Made by a program: the position numbers and the translations under genes
The notes under the pieces: generated by a model
The model's database searches: none
Told to the model about the DNA's origin: nothing
The model's input: only the letters and a program-made list of their open reading frames with translations
Assembly (NCBI GenBank): GCA_002778195.1
Contig: PCDI01000010.1
Coordinates: forward strand, 496,001-560,000
DNA: 64,000 bases
Direction of reading: 5' to 3'
Source of the DNA: Raffaelea ambrosiae
Lineage: Eukaryota > Ascomycota > Sordariomycetes > Ophiostomatales > Ophiostomataceae
Shown: positions 1-9,400 of the stretch, in pieces
Layout: each line of letters begins with the position of its first letter
How positions within the stretch are numbered: position 1 is the first letter of the stretch

Positions 1-512
1 TCAGACGATAGGAAGGGGTCCGCCAAGGGGGGGGGCACACGACATGATTTTATTTATAAGTTTCCACAGAATCGGAATCGGTTGCAAGTTTGTGTGGCCT
101 CATTGAGGATCCCCCCGGCCAGAGCATCTGTCGTATTATCTGCTCGCCCGGGCGGCCGTTTATCAGGAAGCCCGCCGTAGCGTCGCCGCAACGTTGCCCG
201 TAGCGTCGGAAAGTGGCTGGCGAGCGCATCCCATTCGCTGCCAAGAGCCAGAAATGGAGAGGCCACTTTCCGCAGGATTGCTGATAAGCGGAAAGTGTTT
301 TTGTGAGATAATACCCCATTGGTATAAGAAAAACTGCTTAAAAGGACAGGCCGGCACGGGCATCCGTTTTTTGGGCTCGTTCTTGGTAGGCTCGTGGCGA
401 TTGTTTGATTCTTGTTTTTTTTTTGTGTGTCCATTTTGTTGGATCGATTTCGTTCCTCCCCTTTTTTTTGTTCTTCTCTTGCTCGTGGACTTTTGTCTTT
501 CATTGGACCAAG
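1..512. promoter_or_regulatory. upstream region of the MFS transporter gene
   Basis: No gene is supported here. The last 100 bases before the start codon at 513 are T-rich with runs of T and C/T (about 400-500), a common leader style in filamentous fungi. Short open frames in this stretch have no recognisable protein content. Confidence 0.4.
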
Positions 513-2313
513 ATGGAAAAGGCCGATCCAGGCTTGTCCGTCATGGACGGAAAGGACGTGTCCGTCATGGACGGAAAGGACGAGATGGCCGTGGAGTCGG
601 AGGCCTACATCGACCCGGCCAAGGAGAAGAAGCTGCTGCGCAAAATGGACCTGTGGCTGTCGCCGGTGATGACGCTGGTGTTCCTGTGTGCGTATCTGGA
701 CCGGTCCAACATTGGCAACGCCGCCTCGGCGGGCATGACGGCGGACCTGGGCATGACCAGTGCCGAGCTGGGGAGTAAGTCCAGTAGGAAGAAAAACAAG
801 CAAGAAAAACAAGCAAGAAAAACAAGCAAGAAACAAGGAAGCAAAAAACAAGAAAGCAAGAAATCCACGCTGACCAAGCAGATGCCGTCACTCTGTTCTA
901 CGTCTTTTACGTGTCGTTCGAGGTCCCCTGCTCTCTTCTGATGAAGAAACTCCGTCCCAGTATGCATCGACGGCCTGGTCTCCTGGTCCCTGCCCGTTTC
1001 GTCCGCCCGCGCTAACTCTCTCCCCCCCCCCCTCCAGGCCGCATGATTCCGCTGCTCATGTTTGGCTGGTCCATCGTCGTGATCGGCAACGGCTTCGTGC
1101 ACACGGCCGGCCAGCTGTACGCGGTGCGGCTCCTGCTGGGCCTCTTCGAGTCGGGCATGTTCCCGTGCCTGGCGCTGTACATCAGCATCTTCTACCAGGC
1201 CGAGGAGCAGGCGCTGCGCGTGTCCTACATGTTTGTGTCGGCCGCGCTGTCGGGCGCCTTTGGCGGCCTGCTGGCCTACGGCATCCTGCGCATGGACGGC
1301 CTGCACGGCCTGGCGGGCTGGCGCTATCTCTACATCATCGAGGGCAGCGCCACCGTGCTCGTGTCCGTGTGCGTCTACCTCTTTCTGCCCGACAGCCCCG
1401 CCCACGCCCGCTTCCTCGACGACGACGACCGCCGCCTGCTGGCCCGCCGCGCCGCCCGCAGCCAGCGCTACATGGGCGCCGAGGCCTTTGGCTGGGCCGA
1501 GGTGCGCAAGGCCGTCACCGACCCCAAGCTGTGGATCAGCTGCGCCAACCAGTTCTGCGGCGACATCTGCTCCTTTGGCCTCTCCAGCTTCATGCCGCTC
1601 ATCATCAAGTCGTTTGGCTTCGACACCATCACCACCCAGCTGCTGACCGTGCCCGTCTACTTCTGGGCCTCCGCCGCCTACACCGCCGTCTCCTGGCTCG
1701 CCGACCGCTGCCACACCCGCTACTGGGTCATGCTGCCCGCCGTCCTCGTCACCGCCGTCGGCTACGCCCTCAACCTCGGCGTGGCCGCCCACATGCGCGG
1801 CGCCCTCTACTTCTCCCTCTTCCTCATCGCCCCCGGCATCTACATTGTCGTCGGCGTCAACGCCACCTGGCTGCTCAACGTCCATGCCGGCTACCACAAG
1901 CGGGCCACGGCCATTGGCTTCAACCAGACGCTCGGCAACTGTGCCGGCTTTGTTGTACGTTTTTTTTTTCTTTCCTCGCTTCGCTCGTTTTCTTTATTTC
2001 CTCGTCTCACTCGTTCTCTTTCCTTCCTCGCTTCGCTCGTCCTTTCTTGCTCGCTTCGCTCGTTTTTCCTCGCTTCGCACTGACAACAAAGGTTGGCCAA
2101 ATATTCAAATCCCAACAAAACGGCAAATACCTGCTCGGCCTCAGCTTCTCCCTCGGCACCATTCTCGTCGGCGGCATCGGCCATCTCGTCCTCTACCTGT
2201 ACCTGCGCCGCCAGAACGCCAAGCGCGCCGCCATGACCGCCGAGGAGCGCCAGCACGCCATCGACCACGGCAAGGGAGGCGACTTTCACCCAGACTACCG
2301 CTATGCTTTGTAG
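513..2313 (+). CDS. MFS transporter, anion:cation symporter (Dal5-like) family
   Basis: Four exons are inferred: 513-774, 882-959, 1038-1954 and 2092-2313, giving 492 residues. Introns start gtaagt (775), gtatgc (960) and gtacgt (1955), and all end in AG in frame. The N-terminal cytosolic part ends in KMDLWLSPVMTLVFLCAYLDRSNIGNA, split here only by wording; the LDRSNIGNA segment in the first helix is the hallmark of the Dal5/ACS group of plasma-membrane carriers for organic anions such as allantoate, nicotinate or other carboxylates. The short second exon supplies the next helix (LFYVFYVSFEVP), and exon 3 carries most of the roughly 12 helices. The length is normal for the family. A 24-bp perfect duplication in exon 1 repeats SVMDGKD. 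Introns 1 and 3 are built of short repeats. The gene converges with a Zn2Cys6 regulator 291 bp away. The substrate cannot be told from sequence. Confidence 0.88.
535..582 (+). repeat. 24-bp perfect tandem duplication inside the MFS transporter CDS
   Basis: Bases 535-558 and 559-582 are identical. In frame they encode SVMDGKDV followed by SVMDGKDE, in the cytosolic N-terminal tail before the first membrane helix, so the duplication keeps frame. Confidence 0.9.
1961..2088 (+). repeat. imperfect repeats of a CTCGCTTCGCTCG-like unit in an intron
   Basis: Most of intron 3 of the MFS gene is four or five degenerate copies of a CTCGCTTCGCTCG-like unit separated by T-rich spacers. The intron is 137 bp and retains a usable GTACGT donor and AG acceptor. 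Intron 1 (775-881) similarly holds AAGAAAAACAAGC-type repeats. Confidence 0.75.
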
Positions 2314-2604
2314 ACGAGGCCACTGTCACGGTGTCAACTACATGACAGGAAGGGGAGAGTCTATGTACATATATAGTAGAGCGTTGTGCACAAAAATGAA
2401 AAACACCTTCCGTTTTGCAAGAATCAGTTCCGAGGATCAGTTCTGCAAGACTCAGTTTAAAGCTCTTTTTGTCTTGTCCTCATTCCCTGAATGATCGTAC
2501 ACCTGTTGCCGGTCACGTGCGAGAACGGACTACGAGCATGAACAGTCGTTTTCTTTTCTGTTTTCTTCTTCATTCTCTTTCTGTAAATGAACACGGCCTC
2601 TATA

Positions 2605-4895
2605 TTAAACCTTCTCCAGGTTGCCCACCAGGTCCGCCCAGCGCGCAAAGTCGTCGGCCTCGGGAAACCGGCCGAGCCAGCTGTCGAGCCAGCCGTCGGG
2701 CGGTTCGGCAGGGTCGCGCAGCGGGGTGGCCATGGCCAAGACCTCCTCGGCCTGCGTCTCGGCCTCGGCCTCGGCCTCGGCCTCCTCTGCCGCTTTTGCG
2801 TCGTGGGCCGCGGCCTCCGCAGCCGCCGCCACGGCGTCGTCGCGCGCCTTCTGCGCGCTGGCCAGGCACAGCTCGATGACGCGGACCTCGGCCAGCACAA
2901 AGTCGTTGGCCCACGGGTCGGCCGCGCGCGCGGCGCAGTAGGCCTGCAGCTCGGCCAGGAGGCCCGCCGACGCGGGCGCCAGCGGCTCGCGCACGGCCAG
3001 CAGGCCGAGCACAAGTGCGCCGTTGAACAGGTGGTGGGCGGCCAGGCTGGCCCGGAGGCGGTCGGCCATGCGCATGCGCGGACGGCCACCACCACCGGCG
3101 GCGCCGCCGGCGCCGCTGGCCGGGGGTTGCTGTTGCAGCGCCAGGTCGGCGCGGGCCGACGCCAGACAGGCGTCGCGGCTGATGTGCAGGGGCGGAGACG
3201 GAGACGGAAAGGAAGACGACGAGAGGGCGTCGCGACGGGGAGGAGGACAGGCGACGACGTAGGACCGGTGCAGCGTGACGCGGGCAAAGTGGAACTGGGC
3301 GTGGAGGTAGCGGCGGTGCCAGACCAGATGGGGGTGGGCGGCGTCGAGGGCGACGTCGGGCCGGTGCAGGCGGAAGACGGGGGGCAGGGCGTCGGCCCAG
3401 GCGAGCAGGGCGGCGTCGAGGCGCCGGACGGCGTCGTAGCTGGTGGCGGAAGAAAACGAGGCCGCGCGCAGGCCGAAGCACTCGTCCTGGATGCGGCCGA
3501 GCAGGGTGGACAGGCGCTGCTGCAGGGGCAGGTAGTAGGCCGGGTCGGCGACGTCGGCGACGGCGGGGGCGGCGGCGTCCCAGTGGGCGTCGTGCACGAC
3601 GTAGGGGCGGCCGAGGGCCAGCGCCAGCGAGCGGTCCAGCGTGTAGAGCGCGGCCCACAGGCGGCGCCGCGTGGCCGACACCTCGGGCGGCAGGCCCCAG
3701 GCGGCGGCGCCGTCGTCGACGTGCATGCCCTGGGCCTGCGCCATGCGCACCGCGAAGCTGTTGGTCAGCCACGCCTCCGCCTTGCGGCCCGCAAACACCA
3801 GGTAGCGCGTGATCAGCAGGCCCGCCCGCACCAGGTCCGCGCTCTCTCCCGAGAACGTCGGCGCGATCACCACGCCCTTGCGCGCCGCCCAGAAGAACTG
3901 CAGCGACGTCTCCTCGTGCTCGCCGGCCGCCCCGGCCGCCCCGGCCGTCCCGTCCGCCCCGTCCGCGTCGTCGTCCGCCAGCAGCAGCTCGCTAAAGGCC
4001 AGCACCATGAACAGCAGCGACAGCCACCGCAGGTCCAGCGTCAGCAGGTCGTCGTCGCCCCAGCGCCGCTGCCAGAACGCCTCGTAGCGCGGCAGGAACG
4101 ACGCCGGGTGCAGCGCGTCAAACGACGCGTTCAGCTCCGTCAGGAACCGCGCCACCAGCGCGTCCACCACCGCCCGCGGCCGCGGCACGTGGCCCAGCAG
4201 CTCCCAGATGTGCGCGTGCAGGCTCAGCGCCCCGTGGTGGCTCGTCGACGTGCCCCGCCGGTGCGCGCTGCTCGTGAGGTGCACCCCCGGCAGGGACGGG
4301 CCGAGCGCGTCGTCGACGCCGTTCGTCGTCATCGTCGTCCTCGTCCGAATGCGTGGTCCCGCCGCCGCCGGGCCGCCGCCGGTCATCACCGCGCCGACAT
4401 CGGCATCGTCCACATGCGGGAGGAGTCCCGCCGCCGCCTGCGGCCCGAAAAAGGACTCCCCGTGGTACGACGGCGCATCGCGTGCGCGCCAGATGCGGCC
4501 GGCTCGCGGGCGTTCTGCCGGCAGAGCTGCCGGGGCTGGCAGACCTTGCGGCGGCACCGACAGAACGGCTGGTGGTGGTGGTGGTGGTGGTGGTGGTGGG
4601 AGTGGAGCCAACCCGACAGGACTGCCCGTGTGGCTCGTGTGACTCTTGTGGCTGCTGCTGCTGCTCCGCGGCTCTTGGCTGCTTCTTGCCTGGCTGCAGA
4701 GATGCGCAATCCGTCGACGGATGCAGTTGCCACAGGGCGTTTGGCGGTCGCACTGGTGGTTGGATGGTCAGCAAACAACGCTCCGCACTGTTTTGTCTCC
4801 GAGACGCAATCACGGCACGCACATACTCTTTGCTTCTGCCGGCGACACTCGTTGCATACGCCGCCCCAGGGTCGGCGTGGCCGGGAGGTGCGCAT
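2605..4895 (-). CDS. Zn2Cys6 fungal transcription factor
   Basis: Two exons, 4827-4895 and 2605-4752, give 738 residues. The intron (4753-4826) starts gtatgt and ends accaccag, and it falls exactly between the second and third zinc cysteines. Once spliced, the cluster reads C-NE-C-RRQKQR-C-DRQTP-C-GN-C then eight residues and C (residues about 14-42), a perfect CX2CX6CX5CX2CX8C binuclear zinc DNA-binding domain. A run of about ten prolines follows (near residue 75). The fungal-specific transcription factor middle homology region spans roughly residues 200-460 and includes segments like SFAVRMAQAQGMHV and RRRLWAALYTLDRSLALALG. The C-terminal part is alanine-rich with an EAEAEAEAE repeat. It is presumably nuclear. 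It converges on the MFS transporter, a possible target; that is inference. The long opposite-strand open frame across it is a GC-rich shadow. Confidence 0.88.
4571..4600. repeat. GGT trinucleotide repeat (poly-Pro in the regulator)
   Basis: About ten GGT units on the plus strand. On the minus strand, in the frame of the spliced transcription factor, they encode consecutive prolines; one of the other frames would encode poly-His. Confidence 0.9.
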
Positions 4896-5521
4896 GCCGG
4901 GCTGTTCTGGGCGTTTTGGGCGTGTAGGGGTGGTATGGCAGGAAGCGGAAGACAGTCTGCCGTAAAAGCAGAGAAATCAGCGACTAAACACTCTGTAATA
5001 TCCACCCACTGCGCTTGTCTTGGCACCAAGGTGGATCGCACGCCGGCACGACTTACATGCTCCATGTACTTACTCATTGCCCCGGGAATTAATCAAAAGA
5101 CCAACGAGGCTGCATTTATAAAAAGAGGGCTTACATCTGAAGAAGAGAAGGCAATGGGTCGGTGGCATACAGCAGACGGAGACTAGATGAATGCATCATG
5201 GCGCCACAAATGGGATAGAGTTAACCGAGTGGACTTCTAGGACAACCATAAGATATATTTGGCTTGGTATGCTACGATGATACGGATTTGGCTTTGTGGC
5301 AATAAGATAGACATAGACGCAGCTGCAGGACATCGACGTAACGTGGACATCAACATATACATGGACACAACTACACAGTGGCATTGACGCACAAGTATCT
5401 CCATTTACTGACAATCCTGTCTAGTTGTCCCTCTTCACAAGCGGCTGTAGTGAGGCGGGGAAACAGTGTTGGGATGCAAACAGTGGTGGTGATAGCTAGT
5501 ATGTATACCATACGGGCTACT
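4896..5521. promoter_or_regulatory. upstream region of the Zn2Cys6 gene
   Basis: No coding sequence is recognised. A TATA-like AT stretch lies at about 5113-5124, some 220 bp upstream of the minus-strand start codon at 4895. The distal part abuts the 3' end of the ankyrin-like gene. Confidence 0.35.
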
Positions 5522-5749
5522 CTATGCTGGTGCTGTGCTCAACACTCTGCCTGGGGGCTGGTCCTTCTCCTTTCCTGTGGACTCTACATCGGAACATGAC
5601 GATGCGGCGTCATCCTTTGCCGATGAGACTTGCTGCTTCGTCGATCCTTTCGTGGTCTCGTCGGTTCGGTGCCACGACAGCAGCTGCAACAGCCTCGATA
5701 CCCGCCCCAACGCTCTCGCGAATACGAGCGACAATCTCGTGGATGCTTG

Positions 5750-5786
<37 letters not shown>

Positions 5787-6472
5787 CTCTCCGCTAGAAA
5801 GGCCGTCACCAGATCAACGACCTCCTGGTTGCCGGTCTCCCGCGCGCTCTTGTCGATCCAGACAATGCTAACATCGGGAATGACCGGATGGCCCAGAAAC
5901 AGCCGCACAATATCGGGCCGCCCCGAACCGACGACCGCAAGCATGGCGAATGGGTCCATTCGGGACAGCCGACGCACCATGTCCTGCAGAATGTCCAGGG
6001 GCTGCTGGCTCCGTACGGCGCAGGCCACGGGGCTGTCGAGGCGCGCGTACAAGTCGACATCGGCGCCTACCTCGAGAAAGACGCGCAGAACACCCGCAAT
6101 GTCGGCGGGCGGCTTGTCGCAGGCCATGCTCAAGTACGTCCGGCGGTTGCCCGGGTCGACGTTGGGCACGCCCGGGTCGCGCGCGCAGATCCGGCGGGCG
6201 ATGGCCGGGTCGGGGTGGTTGATGAGAGCACCGCCCAAGCCATAGTGAATAAGCTCGGGGGAGCTGTCCCAGTCGAGCAGGAACGCGACAACGGGGAGCT
6301 GGCGGGCCGCGGTGGCGCAGTACAGCAGCTTCGACAGGGCCGGGTTGCCCGGGTGGATATTGTGGTCGTGGAGGAGCTGCTGGAGGGCGGCGACATCGCC
6401 CGCCGCACAGGCTTCCTCCATGGCCTGATGGGGGCTGGCTGCGGGTGTGCCCGGTGTGTTTTCGGTCGACAT
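5522..6472 (-). CDS. ankyrin-repeat-like protein with poly-Gln tract
   Basis: A single open frame of 316 residues from the ATG at 6470-6472. An in-frame start 42 codons upstream exists, but MSTENTPGTPAAS looks like a better N-terminus and the extra stretch is not protein-like. The body reads as degenerate ankyrin units: MEEACAAGDVAALQQLLHDH, then AARQLPVVAFLLDWDSS, GVLRVFLEVGADVDLYARLD and GSGRPDIVRLFLGHPVIPDV. Such repeats are generally protein-binding scaffolds. The last third is different: eleven glutamines near residue 230, then a Ser/Lys/Asp-rich tail. No catalytic domain is seen. The partner and role are unknown. The polyQ comes from a CAG array (plus-strand CTG at 5751-5785), which may vary in length between strains. 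Confidence 0.72.
5751..5785. repeat. CTG/CAG trinucleotide repeat
   Basis: About eleven uninterrupted plus-strand CTG units, encoding glutamines in the minus-strand ankyrin-like gene. Confidence 0.92.
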
Positions 6473-9400
6473 ATGAAGAAAGAGCGGATGACGGGCGCAA
6501 TGGCGAGAGAAAAATATGTTGGAAAAAGGAGGGGACTGGAGGAAGCAGCAAGGTGCCCTGGATAGAGAGGTATCGGCTCGGAAGAAGGATATACCCAAAC
6601 GCAGGGGAGAGCAAGTCTGGTGGGATCAAGTCATGTGGTTTTGTAATATTCAGTTCTGACCTTGTTTTTGAACATGCCATGCAGGACGATCGAAATGACG
6701 GCTATTTCTTGCACACTGAAAAGGATTACAACAGCTCAGTGGCAAGGCTTCTTTTGTGTTCATGAGGAAGAGGAGTGGCCAGAATCTTTCGGGGCTTTTC
6801 TGACCCCGTTGTAACCAAAAGTAAGCTTTTTGGCAAGCCTTCTGAAGCCTTCTGAAGCCTTTTCCAAGTCCAGACGGGGGCCAAAAATGGCTCTGTTCGA
6901 TTGCTGGGAGTGTTCACTATTTCAGATGATCCTCCTTTTGGGGTACCGAGGACCATACACAGAAAATGTAGATCAATTTTTTTGTAGTTTACATATGTAA
7001 GCCAAACTAACCCAAACATTCAGAAATGTCGGCGATATTGGAAATTTTTTTTTTGTGGTTTCCCCGTTCCGCTTTCAATACCATCATCATTGTGATGGTT
7101 AACACACGCTGTACAGCTGTTCGGATGTGTCTGGGTTTCTCTGCACGCTGTGGCTACTGTCACCTTTTTTTCCGTGTTCACAAAGAAATCAACAATCATC
7201 AATTGTGCTGGCTTATGTCATGGCCTCACAGTCATTCGGGATTTGTCTCGCTTGTGGGTGCAACACTCGCCAGCATTCAAGCCGCACCCGTGTCCTCATT
7301 ACGTAACTTGTCCTGTGCTCTACATCAAGCCAGGAAGGCTGACATACTTTACGGCGTCAAAAAGGTCTGCAGAAATGCCATTGCGCGCACTGATGACGTG
7401 CGACATTGATCCGAATTCCTCGATCTGTCTGGCTCCACAGCCAGTCTTGCCGTTTTATTTGCAACGGGTGTGCTGGTCTTGCTTGGCGTGGTCTTCCTCT
7501 TCAGCATCCCCTTTCGGTTGGAGAATTTTCGACTGGATAGACAATCATGAGAAGAGAGCTGATGTGCTCCCGTTCCCGAGTTCTAGGCAGGACGGAGGCG
7601 ACAGGGCCGATTTCTCACTGTCCCAAGCAAAGGAGGTCATTCCCTCGACAGAAAACGAATGTCGTCCTCGCACTTGGGCTGGCGATGTGCGCTTGGGCAC
7701 GGGTGCTGGCAGTACGAATCAACTGTCCTATCAAGTGGTCGCCGGAGCAACTCTAGGCCGCCACTTTCCCAATACTCGCCCGTCTTACTTTCACCATCCG
7801 CCAACAGATTGTGCCTGTGCTCCTAGCTGCTCCTGGTCCACCTGCCAATTTAAGAAGGTTAGAAAATGGTGACTGCTCAGTGGCTGGCAAGTTTCATCTG
7901 GTCTGTCTATAAGCGATTTCCCGATCAGGCAGGACGGACAAACCAAAATTGCTTACCCGACTGTTCTCTGCCTCGCGTGTCTCGCGAGGCTTTTTTATCC
8001 TACCGAGTGCCGGTCGCTTTGACTCCAGCGGTAAAAACGCAAACGCCAAGCATGCCAATGGGAATGCGAATTGCTGCATTGGCTGCGGTTTGGGCTTTAT
8101 CTTCGGACCTCAAGTCTAGAAGGTCGAGCAGGCATATTGGCGGGCCTACGGGCCGATATTGGCCAAGAACTGCATAATTTGAGTAGTCTTACGAAGAGGT
8201 ATTTCAGCCGGCAAGCCAGCGGCATGCCCATCTGAAGGAGATTCGGGACCACGTACTTCGTCTAGGGGCCGGACACGATGCAAAAGGGAGGACTCGTCAT
8301 TCAGACCAGCGCCATACCCGCAAGGCTGAAGGCACATCTGTGGGAGCATTGTCTAGGAAAGACGGCGCCAGATCTATCAGAGTAAGCATGCCGCCGCGTC
8401 TTACAAGGCGCTTCTTAGTGCAGGAAATACACAAATGCATTGCCCGTTCTCGCTTGGAAGTGCACAGGTAAGATCTATTTTTGGAACAGGCCTAAGCCAG
8501 TCGTAGATGAAAGCACAACGTTTAAAGATGGGCGTAAATAGTTTAATTCGACGTACGCGACGATACATAGTCAGCGTGGATATCGTGCTCAAGCTATTAG
8601 GCAGGCTACCGGACAAGATCAGGACAACAGCAGCATTGCCATTACTAATATGTGCATGTTCCCACAATGCACCACCCATATATCAGTACTGAATCGAGAG
8701 CAGCAGATTCGACGTGTTGGTACCACTTGACACAATCAGGGGTAGTTCGTTGTGCCGCCTTGTTACATACAGCCTTGTTACACCGACAGCGTTCATCGCG
8801 AGATATGGTAAGACAAATCTGGTATGCTCGCTTAAATGTGTAAGTCAACCCTGTATTGTCCGTGCATTGCTTTGTTCGAACTGCACAGGTACACAAGTAA
8901 GGGAGAAAAAATCCTGCAGGTAACCGTGAGGCTCCCACTTGACAGGAACTACACTGGATTTTTTGGCTTTCCCCAATGAAAATGTTGTCGGCGCGCTGGA
9001 TGGGGAAAAAAAATTTTTTGTTCTTTTTTGTTCTTTTTGGGCGGCCCCTTTTCTGCGGAGGCCTGCGAAGCTGTGTGTGACTTGCGTCCGCAGCCTGACG
9101 GACATGCCGACATGCATGGACGGCAACGCAGAGACGGGCAAGGCGGGCTGTGGCAGTTGTCGCTAGTGGCAGTCGTAGCGGCCGTTACGGCAGTGGCTGC
9201 GGAGGCCGCAGTAGGTGCGGTAGTTGCAGTGGCTGTAGTGGCTGCAGTGGCTGCAGTGGCTGCAGTGATTGTAGTGAGCGATTGCAGGTTGCAGTGGCGA
9301 CTGAGTGGCCAATCTTTTCCGAGTCTGCGGCGTCTCCGAGGACACGTGACAAGATGGACGATGCGGCAGCCGTTCTTTCTCTCCAAAGTTTCTCAAGTCC

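Noticed and set aside
605..1897. 430-codon minus-strand open frame over the MFS gene
   Set aside because: Antisense shadow of a GC-rich membrane protein gene; no domain and strongly biased Gly/Val/Asp content.
2587..4965. 792-codon plus-strand open frame
   Set aside because: It lies opposite the Zn2Cys6 gene. Its composition (Gly/Arg/Val/Gln-rich) is what GC-rich coding produces antisense, and the minus strand has a perfect zinc cluster and middle domain.
6470..6598. Upstream in-frame start of the ankyrin-like gene
   Set aside because: The extra 42 residues are not protein-like and the downstream ATG gives a more usual N-terminus; kept as an alternative only.
7150..7872. 240-codon plus-strand frame
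   Set aside because: No domain, no good start context and balanced codon usage; could be chance.
8860..8890. Possible tRNA T-loop (TTGTTCGAACTGC)
   Set aside because: Does not fit the internal promoter consensus at its last position and no acceptor or anticodon stem pairs around it. No other tRNA-like structure was found by eye, though a tRNA search program could still find one.
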